From Hemibagrus wyckioides (taxonomy: Eukaryota > Chordata > Actinopteri > Siluriformes > Bagridae): a stretch of DNA of 64,000 nt. This document shows, one piece after another, positions 48,601 to 62,099 of the stretch. The DNA lies in NCBI RefSeq assembly GCF_019097595.1, contig NC_080719.1, forward strand, positions 12,946,501-13,010,500, in the 5' to 3' direction. The notes under the pieces were generated by a model. The model did not search any database and had not been told where the DNA came from. It saw only the letters and a list, made by a program, of their open reading frames with translations. Made by a program: the position numbers and the translations under genes. The number at the start of each line of letters is the position of its first letter. Within the stretch, counting starts at the first letter, position 1.

Positions 48601-51321
48601 GGCTCTGAGTCAAACCAGAGGAAAGGAATATAAAAATGTGTAGCATATTTGGGCAAATACATTCAAGAGGAACTACTGCTCAGTCAAGATAATGATTAGT
48701 GATTAGTAATAAGGGACAATATATGTATGATGTCACCACAAACCACAAACGAGGGCCTTGAAATATCCCTCAAAGCCGTTTATTGTGAAGTAAAATTTCT
48801 GTTCACACTACAGGCAAATGTGGCTCAAATCAGATTTTTCCAATTACATTTGGTTCCACTTTGGCTCTTTTCAGGCAAATCTAATTTATTTCTAAAATTA
48901 TTTGGCATTGTGTCCAGATCACCAGATCTGATTTGTTCATTCAGACTATAGTCTTCTTTCTTTTCATATCCACATCAGGTTTTATAGTGACTACTCCACT
49001 GGGTACAGGATCAGAAAAACAGTTCTGTAAAGGTCCTGTGTTATTTAGGTGGGAGATATGAATGAAACACTCAGCACTGTGCTGTTTAGGAAAATAGTAA
49101 ATGACAGGGTGGTGTGATGTAGTCATGGTTACCACCTCAGAGTTGACTAATTTCCTATAACAAAACGTCCCAAAGTTTTATTTCTCAGATACCACAGTAA
49201 TTTGGCATTAAAAAGTGACCCGTCATACTTTTATAGTCACATTTAATGTTATTTATCATCCATGTGGAACATCCTGTTCTTACTTACATTATAGCATCAT
49301 TGCGATAAACAGTCATTTCGTTACTAGCCTCTCCTTTTTCTCGTGTAGTCTCCTGAAGACTCCGAATCTAAAAATACAGCGTATGTTACAAGAAACCACA
49401 AAGCTTAAACTGAAGATGCTGAAAAACTTCATCAACATGTTCGGAATAATCAGCAGCAAGAATTGAACAGCATTATCATCTCTTCGCAATGCACAATAAA
49501 TATCACAATCTGTCAAACGATTGATACAAAAATAGTTTTTAATCATTTTAGCCGATGACGAAGGCCGATAATGGTGATACATGAAAAGCGTATCACAATT
49601 TCACCATATCGATATCATATTGTTAATCTGTGAGTTTTACCTATGTTTAAGCGTTCCTTCAGAGGAACAACCAAAGAAGCATTAAGGGTTCTAAGTGCAG
49701 AGTGTACAGGCGTAGGTGTAGAGGCGATCCACCAACGTGGAGATTTCACAGTGGATTATGTTTTACATGCCGGTGTTGGTTGTAAATTTCAGACGTGAAT
49801 AAGTCAAGCACACTGCATGCCGTAAAAAATCCCACTCGAGTGGTCAAACTGATTATTCAATAAAGTCAGATTTCATTTGTTTTTCAGCTCACACCGCATA
49901 AAACCAGATTTTTATTTTAGAAAATAATTTTAATCAGAATAAAAAATGGTGTGAGCTGACTGTTTAAACACAGCTGGAGTCTTTATCCAAGTCTCAGTCA
50001 TCGGTACAAAACTAATTACACTGGCAAGACACCTTTTCTGTTGATTTTCCTGTAGAGTGAGCATATGGAGTTAATTGGCTTAGTGAGACACTGGGGAGAT
50101 AGATTTATTATCTGTTTACACTTGACACAATGCAGATCTTTTTCTTTTCTTTTTTTTTTTGAGGACACACACCATAATGCTGGCTGCAAGACATATAAGT
50201 TCAAAGAAGAATGCAAAGCATAACACTAGAGGATTTATGACTTGAAATGGTCTTGCTATGATATCCTAGTCTAAAAAAATCTCATAGTTTCACATTAACT
50301 GTGTTTAAATCAATGTCCACGGCAAAAATGGTTCACACAGTCTTTGTACAAAAACTCTATGTGAATATATAAAACAAATTCAAAAGGAAACAAAAAGATC
50401 ATAGTTGTTCTTTCTTTTTTTTTTCATAGAAGGTTATTTTTGAGCACAACATTTCCCCATGCCTTGCACTATCAGTATTTATTTAAGATGGCATGCTGAG
50501 CCAGAAAAAAAAGTATCATGAAAGTGTTCAGTGCTGCTTAGCCATAATGAGAACATTGTTTGGATTAGTTGTGATCAGCAGTGAAGTGATCTTCTGTGTG
50601 TCTGATAGCCATCATGCATAATAAAGTTTGGAACTTTCTTGGACTGACAGCGGAGGTAGCGTGTTTACAACAGTAGCTGATTAAATAGACACAAAGCGTT
50701 TCAGGACAGCTGTGTCCCTGAGCTGAGAAACAGAGGTGTTTAAGTGTGATTTAAAGTCTGGGGGGAACAAGGTTGTAGCCACAGCCAGACACAAAAGTGA
50801 TAAGAACCAGTAGTGTAGGGAACTTGATCAGTAAGTCATTGGTGGGGTAACTGCAACACAGTAACAACCCAACATATGACTGACAGCTAGCATAAGAGAA
50901 AGAACCAGTGTCACACCATTTACTAGTCCTCATCTCCTGTAAGTTCAAAGCAGTACAGACTAGTAAGTGGCCACTCTGAAGGCAGTAGATTGGGAAATTG
51001 TGCCTGGCTTGAAATGTTTTGGAGTTGAACCTGGCCGGGTTTCTGTAATTTCAACATTTCTCCACTTTCTTCTCTGTTATAGGTCTTAAAAACCGCAGGA
51101 ATTGCCTGTGGGCTTCTGCCAAGAACCGGTTTCTTATTTATGCAGGAGTGGGAATTACACAGCATATGTGTGTGTGTGTGAGAGAGAAACACAGAAAGAC
51201 CTGTTACAATGCAGAGTTGAGTCTCTAAAGCCTGTGCAGGCCACAGGAGTTTTTCTAAACCCCGTGTGCCCACTCACTCTCCGTGCTGCCTTAAACTGTG
51301 CCAGCTGCATAAATACGTCAG

Positions 51322-51356
<35 letters not shown>

Positions 51357-53755
51357 ATAAAGGGCTTCTTTTCTGTTCCCGCTTTGAACTCCCAGGACAT
51401 GTAAAGTCTTGTACACTCCTAAAAATACACCTCGAATGGATCGACGATTGAGCAAACCACAAATAGAGCGGACGTTCCATTGCTGAAGGGTGAAGGAACG
51501 TGAAATGAAGGCACGTTTGATTTGCAATTACAGGATCTTCAGTAGTTAAAAAATTCACTGGGAAAGAATTCAGAACCAGAGCAGTAGAAGAAGTCAGGCA
51601 AATGAGATGTTTAAGGTTTAGCAGAGTAAGCCAGAATCTAGATGACTAAAAATATTTGGGGCACCTAAGAGGCACAGCAGAAAATGTACAGCCTATTTTT
51701 TTCATATCACAACTTTGAATCGTGACGATACCACAGCCATCCGTTGTCAGGAGCTAAGCCAAAAAAACTGGTGCAATCAGGGTATGAGGAGTATGTTCTG
51801 TGTCCTCTGTCGATTAGACACTACCCAGTCATGGAAGTATGTGAGCTCATGACAAATTTCATCATGAAATCTTATGTGCTTCATGTTGATCTTAGGCCCT
51901 TCCTTACAAGGAACCTACATCTCTATCAATCATACAATCTTACCAGTCAGAAATGATCAAATGTGGTCAAAAATGATGTACCTGATATGAAAAGCGAGAA
52001 AAGCCGTTGCCAGGGAACTACATTATAGAGTCTAAGTGAGGAAACTGATGACTCAACCTAGCAGTTCAGCTAGCTAGAACATTACGAAGAGGTTTGTATG
52101 GAGCAGTAAAATATTTCTGAAAGGATGGATTCCTCCATGTTAATGAACACTGATGTCTGATTTTGTGAAATGTAGTTTTCTTGCTTTTATAAATGTTTCC
52201 ATAAACGTTTTGTAACATTTCAAAGTTATCTTGCTGGAATGTACTCATAAACCATAAGTTCATAAACATAAATGTTCAACTAACCCAAACTGTTCAGGTA
52301 AAAATATGTTTATTGTTTACTTGCTGTAATGTGGTTCTATTTAAAAAAAACGGAAACAAAAAAATAATAATTTACAGCCTTCACGTTAGTTTAAATCTTT
52401 TTTTTTTTTTTTTTTTGGAAAGCAAGCCGTATAATTAAAGAATGAGTTGCAGCTTTAGCTTGTCTTATGAATTTTGCAGTTTTAACTGAGTGCAAATTCA
52501 AAGCAAGCAGGCATTCCTCACAGACCTCATCCTGTGAATGGTTTCAGTGTGTTTTCCGTTTTGCTACAGCAGAAAAAGTGGGGAAACCCATTTTAGCCTC
52601 AAGTGTAATCATTTTACTATCAATGAAATTTGTTTGTACTCTTTATGATCATTTATAGTTTCCATGGTTTTTAATATTAAACAGTGAGCTATGATACTAT
52701 TGCGATGTTCACTGTGGTACTTTATATTGTTCTAGGTGTATACGCTTCATGACATGACTATAGAAGACTACTACTCTACGTTTCTAGTTGGTCGAAAGGC
52801 ATGGTTTAATAAGGAAGTAGGAACCATAGATTTGTATTTTTTCCACTTGTGCTGGTCAGGATTTGCTAAATAAAATCATACTGACTCAACTGTGTAACTG
52901 AGTAGGTCTTGCTCATTTATAATGTAATTTTCGTTCCAGGATCCAAGAAAAAAAAAAAAGGAAGAAACCTCCAGCTCTCTGTGGCATTTGTGTCTTTATA
53001 CTACACCATTTCTCAATCTGATTCTAGTTAACTCATTTTCTGCAACTGCATAGTAGTCTGGAAGGCAAGATTTCTATTTCTACGCTCAAACAAATGCATT
53101 ACGGTTTCTATAGTACCAGCTTCTTCACCAGGAATTGTAGGCCAGATGTGCCAAATCATTTAAAAACAGTTTCAAATAAAAAACAACAACAACATCAACT
53201 TATTCACATTTTCCTGACAGAAGTTTCCAACCCGGCACTTCTTTGTAACAGGACAAGCTACATTTTTTTTGGCTTATTAACATAGAGAGAGAAAAAATAG
53301 TGCTTCTTGAGGGATTGACTTTTTGAAGCTGCTAGAACGTGTAAGAACGGAAGCTATCTAGTTTTATATATCTTCCACAACATTAAATGTAACTAAACCA
53401 GATAAAATGTATGAGGTGGAAACAGTAACTCAGCTTCATCCCACCACCCCGGTGTTGATTATTTTCCTCTCCCAGCACATTCACTCAGCTTTGTTTACTG
53501 AGATGCTTGTCTCGTGTTAGTAGTAAAACTGATTTTTTTTTTTGTACTAAACATTATTTAATGAATGATATCTTTCACTCTGTGTGTTCAAACATGCTTT
53601 ACTGATAAATATCACTTCCTATTTGTGGTAGAATTTTGGGCTATGAAACTTTCACTGGTTTAACCTTTATTAACCAATGCTAACTTCGCAGTGCGGAAAA
53701 AAAACAGTATATTCTGAAAGGTTCACACTTTTTTCTATCTAAAATGCTTGTATGT
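48601..53755. other. Intergenic, no gene
   Basis: 5 kb of AT-rich sequence with a (CA)n tract at about 51325-51355 and homopolymer runs. No exon, RNA gene or known repeat was recognised. Confidence 0.5.
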
Positions 53756-53759
53756 AGGC

Positions 53760-54352
53760 TGATCTGGTTGTAGCATTTTAGAGCAGGTTGAGGTGTGTAG
53801 GGTTGTGTGTAGACTGATCAGGGTTGTTGTAGCCGGTTGTAGTGTGATGACATGTAGGGTTGTTTTAGTGTGATCGGGTTGTAGCTGGTTGTAGCATGAT
53901 GAATTGTAGGGTTGTATTAGTCTGATCAGGTTGTAGCTGGTTGTGTGATGACATGTAGGGTTGTCTTAGTGTGATCAGGTTGTAGCTGGTTGTGTGATGA
54001 CGTGTAGGGTTGTATTAGTGTGATCAGGTTGTAGCTGGTTGTAGCATGATGAATTGTAGGGTTGTATTAGTCTGATCAGGTTGTAGCTGGTTGTGTGATG
54101 ACGTGTAGGGTTGTCTTAGTGTGATCAGGTTGTAGCTGGTTGTAGCGTGTTAACATGTAGAGTTGTCTTAGTGTGATCAGGTTGTAGCTGGTTGTAGCCT
54201 GTTGACGTGTAGGGTTGTATTAGTCTGATCGGGTTGTAGCTGGTTGTAGCGTGATGACGTGTAGGGTTGTATTAGTGTGATCAGGTTGAAGCTGGTCGTA
54301 GCATGATGATGTGTTTGGTTGTCTTAGTCTGATCGGGTTGTAGCCGGTTGAA
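53760..54352 (+). repeat. Minisatellite, about 50-55-bp unit
   Basis: About 11 units of the form gtagggttgtattagtctga / tcaggttgtagctggttgta / gcatgatgac. Unit length varies because the gtagc segment is present or absent (ggttgtgtgatgac versus ggttgtagcatgatga). One strand is G/T-rich with few C. Confidence 0.92.
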
Positions 54353-55399
54353 TGTGTGACAGTTGAATGAATTTTGCCAAGGTGGAGCGTAGCTAAGAGC
54401 ACTCGTTAACTAAAGCTGTGTTTTTCATTTTGAGTGTGCTGCCTGAGATATGAGTTTTGTGGCTTTGTTGCTCAAAGGTTTATCAGATCGCTATATGTGT
54501 GTGTGTGTGTGTGTGTGTATGTGTGTAGCATGCATATGTAGACTGTCAGCTACAGGATGGGCTGTTAAACCGCAAGTTTCAGTGCAGCTTTTCTCCTCAT
54601 GCCTACAGGTTTTGCTCAGCTGATGATAACAATGATCAGCAGAGCAACACAAAGAAGAAAAGTTTGTTTGAAAAGTTTCTTTTAAAAAAAAAAAAAAAAA
54701 TCTTTAAGCCTGTCAGTACATTGATTGCACTAAATATGTGCAGTTACCGAGCAAATGGAAGGCAGTGATTGAAAAGCGCCACTCGGTCTGGCTTCGATTG
54801 AGCCAGGTGACAGAGTAGTGAGTGATGGTGTTGACTCATTGAAGAATTTTAGCACACTGTATAGTCTGCGAGTGGAATAAACACATTTTAAATGGCAAAA
54901 CTCAACAAACAGTAGTCCTGTGGTTTGGGATTTGGATAGCATGATGTTGTTTTCTGCACTCAACTTTGTCTCTGCTTGTTTAGAACAGATGAAATGTCTC
55001 GAAGCTTTTCCAGCGCCACAGATAACCACCAGCATGGCTATCTAAACCAACATCTGCATACCCATTAAAGGTTTCTGCTGGTTTGGTAAAGGATTTTTCC
55101 TCCAGTATGGTCGGATACTACAATTTAAATGCTCCTAATACTGATCACTGTCTGATTTTTGTCAGGTTTGGTCGTCATTTAATAGGATTCAGAAGAGTTT
55201 AACATAAATTAGGTGATTGCTGATGGCAATACCTCAGAAAAGCACGAAAGCACGAATGATCAGGATGACGGGTTAAAGTTATTATTTTAATTATTAATTG
55301 AATTAATCAGTTGAAATGCATTTAATTCAAGCTTCAATATCTCAGAACTCACCCCAAATAAATGTGTAATACTCAAAAACTGTTTTCTCCCTTTAAGTC

Positions 55400-55635
55400 T
55401 CCCCATCCTTGCTCTCTCATAGATGCTATAAACTGTAAACTTTACTGGTTATACTGAACCTCATTGCAACACACCCTTTATTCCTCACAAGGTTTTTTCC
55501 TCATGTCATCTCAGGGAATTTTCCCTCTCTGCTGTCGTCTTTGGGATTCTCAATAGAGATCTAAATCTACATCCAGATGTCTGTAAAGCTGCTCTGTGAT
55601 GACGTCTATAGTACAAATGAAATGGAATTGATTTG
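55400..55635 (+). repeat. Dispersed fish repeat, 3' part
   Basis: Contains cctcatgtcatctcagggaa and ctgtaaagctgctctgtgat, then a tail near atgaaatggaattga. I recognise this motif order from fish genomes; the class is uncertain (possibly a LINE 3' end). Confidence 0.5.
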
Positions 55636-57965
55636 AAAATAATGTCAACTTGGACCTCATTTACTCAGTTGCTTGAGATTTGGGAAGATGTTTGAAAAAT
55701 ACATCTGCATTGAGTGCGTGGAAATGTTTTGCAGTATTTAAGAGATGTATGGATCCAAAAAAGAGGCTCCCCCCAGATCTAGATAAGACTGGTCAATAGC
55801 CACTATAGTGTAACAGTTCACAATTAATATCCTGGATCTGTAACCTGATTTTCAAGAGAATTTCAAGTGTGTGTTTGAATTAGTTAAAATGGAAGTCATA
55901 TGAAAAGTTGCAAAAGTTAATATTAACCTTGTTATCTTTTCATAAAAATTTGGCCATGCAGACTGGTGCAGCTTTGCAATACTGAGGCCAAGTCATAACC
56001 AAGAGCACATTAGATACTGGTGGGAAAATGTTTAATGGAAACCAGTTCCCATTAGGAAGTGAAATGACATTTTTCATTGTTTTGTTTTTCAGCGAGAGTC
56101 TGCTTTGTAATAATCTCTAAATTTGACTCGTCTGGTAATAACATTACTCTCAGGGAGGGAATCTCTCGGTTAAAGAAAGAGAGACTCTCACTGGGTGTTC
56201 CACGTGGCTTTAAAACCACAGCTGAAGGCTCCAACCATTTTATTAGTTGAGCAATTATACACACACACAAAAAGATGGAGGGGGGTCGGTAGACATGTCA
56301 CCAAAACTGAGGGACCTCAATTCCTCTTTGTCACTTATTAGTGTGCGGATCAACAGTTCACTTTAATGGCCTCAAACCACTGCTGTGGCTTCAGCGCTTT
56401 GATTGAGGACCTGCTCCATGCCACTAGATCAAGGCTCAGATCTGTGATTAGGGGGTAATTTAGCATCTGGAAGACTGCAGAACAGAAGGCATGTTCTTCG
56501 AGTGGCACTGAGTCAAAGACAAAGTAGTCATTTCTCTCATGGCGTTGGGAAATTACTGCTGCGGAAAAGAGACCTGAATGAGCGTGAGGCCAGAGTCTGT
56601 ATGTGTGCAGTTATATTCCTGAGATGCTGTTATAGGTTGTGATGAAATTCTTGTTTCCACCCCAAGTTCATTCCAACACAACATCAATTTACAGCAGTTT
56701 TACAGCAACTTCTATTGTAATCAAATTGCAGAAATGTTTTTTTTTTAGAACCATTACAGAATGTTCAGATAACATTTTCTGTCAGATAGATTGGTTATTT
56801 CTTCACATCCCAAGTGTTTTATTCCTATTATACCACAAGACTGCAGGAATGTTTTGCAGGAGCATTCAGATAACTTTCTCTGCTGGTACAGACGTAGCTT
56901 TAACATCAGGCCATCCTGCTTGGTGTTACAGAATTACTTATGTATGTACAGTATGTAAATTATTAATAGCAATATTCTTTTTATACAGGACAGGAGAGTT
57001 CGGCATGGTTACGAGCGTGGTGTGCTCTGCACATTTCCTCTAACCACAGTGCACTGAGTAAGGACGACAAGATCAACATTATACATCTCAGCTAATGTGA
57101 CATGCTAAAATCCCCGTTCTTTCTGCCCAAGCTGTTGGCCTCAGAGCTTTGGCTCTAAACGGCGCTGGATTGGTTCCCCACAGCTGGTTCTTCGTTTCTG
57201 ATCTAACATGTTTAAAATGTTTGGCTCGACAGCACAGTATTTACGAGCGATCCACAGAGGAGCTCTGACATCACCGACAGGCCCGATGGCTTTTATGCCT
57301 TTCTTGATGATGTCAGCAACCTAAACGCTGGTGTGTTGCCCCACAAGCATGGTTTTGTTTTTCTCTTAAAAAAATTACCTCCTAGCAACAGCATGCGTAA
57401 AAAAAAAAAAAAAAAACCTGGGGCCTGTGAACCCCTGTGTGCACGAAAGCGAGAGTCGTTTTACTCGTTGGAAGGACCCTTTTTAATGGTAAGGATTATT
57501 TCTAGATAAATGTGAGCAAATGAATTCACTGCAAAGTCTCTTATCTGACATTAAAATGCAAACAATGTTCATGGCATGCACCCAGAAGGAACAGATCCTA
57601 TCAACACCAGCTGTGTGTTTCTCAGTTTATACTCCTCTGTAAATTTCTGCTGTTCTGCAGTGTGCATGTGACCCTCGCTCTCATGTAAACCTCATATGAA
57701 TTCTGGCCAAACGCTACGGGTCTTAAAGGTGTCCTTAAGATAAATTCCACCTGGAGGCTGCTGAAACTATTACGTCTAATATGTCTTACTTTATTAAATT
57801 CGGGTGGAGTTCCTCTATAAGCTCGGTCAACGCAAACCGTGAGATTTATGATGTCTATAAGACACCATCATCAGTGACAGAAATCCCTTTTAGAACATGT
57901 GGACTAGAGAGATGCTTCACCACAGCTGGCAAATTCACGTCACATTACAAATGTGTGTTAAACGT
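55636..57965. other. Intergenic, no gene
   Basis: No exon or repeat family recognised. TGACATCA and TGATGATGTCA, two CRE/AP-1-like half sites in inverted order, lie within about 50 bp at 57270-57320. Confidence 0.45.
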
Positions 57966-57970
57966 ATAAA

Positions 57971-58140
57971 TAAGCATGAATAAGCATGTATAAGCATGTA
58001 TAAGCATGAATAAGCATGTATAAGCATGTATAAGCATGAATAAGCATGTATAAGCATGTATAAGCATGAATAAGCATGTATAAGCATGTATAAGCATGAA
58101 TAAGCATGTATAAGCATGTATAAGCATGAATAAGCATGTA
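57971..58140 (+). repeat. Perfect 10-bp tandem array with 30-bp higher-order unit
   Basis: Seventeen 10-bp monomers, taagcatgaa or taagcatgta, in strict order A-B-B. They form 5.7 copies of a 30-bp unit without a single mismatch. On the minus strand all three frames are stop-free, which produces overlapping spurious open frames. Confidence 0.97.
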
Positions 58141-58142
58141 TA

Positions 58143-59050
58143 CCCTGTGCATATACAAGTGGGATATCTAATAGTAATGAAGCACTAAGATTTGAGCTCA
58201 TTTCTGTTAAACTTGAGTTGTAAGCATGATAGAGCGCACTAGTACTGAATTATTCTTCTGTTTTTTTCTTTTTTCTTCTTCTTCTTCTTCTTTTTTTAAA
58301 CGGCCGGTGGCTGAAGTGTGAAAGTTCTTCTCCACCAATGATAAGCATCAGCGCTGGTTTGTTTTCTTTTAAAATGTGGGGAGTGAAAACAGGTGTGCGT
58401 ATTTTCCTTTTTGAATCAAAAAACCACTTCCTTTTTCACTCTTGCGATGAGTACTTGTAGTCAGTTTTGTCTTGTATTTGAAGTCAGTCTTCTGCTTCCT
58501 TGCCAGAGCACAGTGTTCTGCATGCACCTCCAAAAATGACACTGATCAGCTAGAACTGCACTGTGCTGAATGAATGCAGATTTCACACTTTGTGTGTGTC
58601 TGTGTTTCTGTCTGTGTGTGTGTGTGATTTCCATTCTCTCAGCACTGTTGAATTCTTCATTCTGATTAGTCAGATGTTTATGATTAATAACAGCAACTCT
58701 ACCATGTTTATATTAACGCACTCTTTCCAATACTATATGATCTATAGTTTCTCTAGTAACAGCTCCTCCACAGAGACTTCTGCTCCACATCGACATACTT
58801 AAACAAATTTCGATTTATTCATATGGTGAGGTTTCTGTAAGAAGATGCCAGCACTTTGCAACAGTCAGAGGGAAAACTGTAACATTTTTGCAGTTCGCAG
58901 ACACAGGAAAGACTTTTGTTAAACTCCATTGTAACTGCGCTAGCAATAACAAAGTCAATGGAATGACCTTTACTGTAGTAGCTTGGTGTCTTGGCTTGTC
59001 CAGCATTTTTTTTCTCCTGTGGATAAATGTTAGCAGCTACAGCATATATA
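58143..59050. other. Intergenic, no gene
   Basis: Pyrimidine-rich (TTC)n near 58270-58290 and a (TG)n near 58612-58626; otherwise nothing recognised. Confidence 0.5.
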
Positions 59051-59460
59051 CACTAAATGGCTAAATGTTTGTGTACACCTGATGCACACACCCATATATG
59101 GTTCTTCCCCAAACTTTTGCCACAAAGTTGGAAGAACACAACTGTAGAGCCTGTATGTGGGGATGTGGTAGCTCAGTGTCCCAGGTCCACCAAGCCCTTG
59201 AGCAAGGCCCTTAACCCTCAACTGCTCAGTTGTATGAAACATGGAAGTTGCACTGGCTAAGGGTGTCTGCCAAATGCTGTATCTTTACAGTTTCCCTTCA
59301 TTAGAGCGAGGCCCGACACTCTAGTGGAAAGCCTTTCCAGAAGAATGAAGGATATGATATCAGCACAGGGGGAGGGGGATGAGGAAACTAAATGGAGCAT
59401 TCTTTTTAAAAAGCACATACAGGTGTGATGGTCAGGTGTTCAACTTTTGGTCATATAGTG
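59051..59460. mobile_element. Tc1/mariner-derived element, family 2, with nested SINE
   Basis: The ends (cactaaatggctaaatgttt; caacttttggtcatatagtg) and the internal gttcttccccaaacttttgc match the family of 36474-36885. The continuity breaks at about 59158-59287, where a SINE is inserted. Confidence 0.7.
59158..59287 (+). repeat. SINE nested in a Tc1-derived element
   Basis: Begins tgtggtagctcagtg (A-box-like), runs through caccaagcccttgagcaagg, and ends with gtgtctgccaaatgctgta. The stretch between A and B boxes is deleted. Confidence 0.7.
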
Positions 59461-62068
59461 TAACCTCTAAAGTTAACAAGTTAACAATAAACACTGAACT
59501 AAGTTATATAAATAACTATAACTAAACTAGTTATTTGATTGACATGTTACATTCCCGGGTTTTTGTTTGCATTTCTTAGGAGATTGCAAACTGCATCAGC
59601 TATATACTCTCTACTGCTTCCTTCTGAGCTTCATTTTTCTTCTTAATGTCTCTATACACATTGAAAGAGAGAGGATAAGATGAAACCTTCATAGGTTTGC
59701 CTTCTAGAAATGGGAACTAATTGCAGGTAGGAACTATAGTTGCAAGTGAGAAGCTTAAGAAATCCTGGTCCATTGGATTGGTCCAAAAAATCATTCGAGC
59801 CAATCATTTGGATCTGCATATTGCAGTCACTGAGAAATTGCAGCTCTGTGTCACAAATGTAAATGTTGTAAATGTAGGGTTACTTCTTACAGGAATGATC
59901 TATCCTCAAGCATCGACATATTAAATGTGTTTCAGGGTGGACATTTCCTGCGTGACCTACAAAACAATGCAGCAGTAAAGCGGTGCGCTTGTTCAGCGTG
60001 TGTTTAGAGCAGAGATGGCTCGCTGTGTCAGCGATGCTTGTTATGCAGAGCAGCTGCAGATGTTGTGCAACGAGAGACTTCCACGCCATGGTACTGCCTC
60101 TCCCTGCTCTGGCCACAAGCTCACTTTCCTTCCAGCACTCCTCATGCACATGATAATGTCTGCTTTTCTGTTTTTCACTTCTGTAATGACTGAGATAAGG
60201 TCAGGTTGGCTTTGTGCCGCATTTTTCTGAGGGAATGGTGTCTCAAGCCAGTGAGGAGAGGGATTTAAGGATATTGCATGCTGCATTTCTTTGGTCACAG
60301 CGTCCCCAATAAAATGAGTACAGTGCGACTTGGAGGGAGCCAAACTAGGAACGATTTATGGCTGCTGTCAGGGGTTTGATGTAATGGCTTGTTTTGCACA
60401 GCAACAAATCACTCGTGATCATTATTTTTTAAAGCAGATCCTGCGTTTCTCTGAGCCGTTGTTTTTGCTGGGAGACAAGCCTAACTCTCCTGGCTTTCCT
60501 TTTCTGGGGAAGACTGAGGAGGTTGAAGGGGTTTGTGTGTTTATGTGTGTGTGTGTGTGTGGGGGGGGGGGGGGTCACTCCATCCTTTACTGTCAGAAGC
60601 CTGCCAACTCCTGTTGGCTCCACATCTGCTGTGCATTAGGTCCCAAGTGTTCGAGATGATGAAACCCAATCCCAGCTTGGGGAGAAGTGATTCAGGCCTC
60701 TCGATTGAGCGTGCTCGGCTCCGGGGCCTCGGCTCCTCGACAGCTGTGTGGGTTTCCCCCTCTGTTGCCATGGTTTCTCTCCAAACAAGTAAAGCAGGCG
60801 ACTCGTGAAAACATTCGCCACTCTGACTCCAAGCTTTTTCCATTTGCTTTTTTTCACTGTGTTACGTCAGAGAGCTCTGAAGTCAGCTTTACATTCCTGT
60901 TGGGTAATTTCAGTTTTCTTCTGGTCAAGATCTGGAGATTATGTGCCTTTCCAAGGCATTTTGTTTTTTTTTTTGTTCGGATTGAAGATAAACTGCAGAT
61001 TGTTTAAAATGAGACTTTCTTATTGGAAAATGCACAAGTAAATATTGTTCACTATTAGTCACAGCAGCATCATTCTGTGTGCTGCATGAGAATTACCAGA
61101 CTAGTTTCCAGACTAGAAGATGCCATTTTGCCTTGTAAACAGTATAGTAAATGTTTTTATAATGCTCAACATAAAGCAACTGATACACATCAGATACAGC
61201 TTCAAGAAAAAGCATATCTGAAAGTCTGGATCTTTTATCTGTCGTTAATTAGTTCTTGGATGGTCAGACTAACTTACCCCGCACAGTTGCTGACTATTTT
61301 CTGATAACAGCACACCCCCAAGTGTATTATTCCTTACATAATCCGGCAAGATTCAACCAATCGAAGGATACAACCATATTTTCTGGATTATATAATGTTT
61401 TTTCCTTCTATCAGCTGCTGTGACTTTTAAAAAACACATGTTACAAAACAATCATGGTGACACTAGACCATCAGTGTTGGAGAAAGCAGAGGAATAGCAG
61501 GAGGAAACTGCATCAAATTTTGAAAGTTTTCTGAGTTTTATTTATTTGAGCCTATATGGTTATGAATGTGGTGACATGGATACAGATACAGACATGGATA
61601 TATATTTATATATATATATATAAAGGTAGTGAAAGAGTGAGTGTTCATAGCTGCTACAATGTAAGTGGACCAAGTTGACTTGTGGATGTTTCATGCCATT
61701 GCATATAACTATAAATGCATGAAACATACTGTTAATAATCTTGGCGAAAAAGAGGAAAGCGACACCACACTGTTGTTAGCAAATAATCCACTTTAGGTTG
61801 ATAAAACAGTAACTATGCTTCATTACTCTGTTCAATTTTTTTATTATTTTTATATAATAGCTTGCTGTCAAGTGTTTCATTCCTTGCACAAACCATCAGA
61901 AATCAATCAACAGGCAAATTGAAGATTAGTACTATATATATTCTGTTGTATGTGCTGTTTTTGTAAGCTTTACTGCAAAGCTGTATACTGATGATGATGA
62001 GCCATCATTTATTCTGAGATAAAGACTGCAATCACAGCCATGTTGATGAAATGCTGGTGAACTTTAAG

Positions 62069-62099
<31 letters not shown>

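Noticed and set aside
51102..51527. Overlapping plus and minus open frames of 60-116 codons
   Set aside because: They are produced by a (CA)n/(TG)n tract read in six frames, with no family similarity recognised.
57971..58140. CRISPR-like repeat array
   Set aside because: Units are contiguous with no unique spacers and the locus is vertebrate nuclear DNA; it is a satellite.
57935..58201. Three overlapping minus-strand open frames with ten-residue peptide repeats
   Set aside because: They result from a perfect 10-bp tandem array whose minus strand has no stop in any frame. There is no start context, flanking exon or domain.
60041..60843. Several overlapping open frames on both strands
   Set aside because: They cross (TG)n and poly-G tracts, overlap each other, show no domain and lack splice context.
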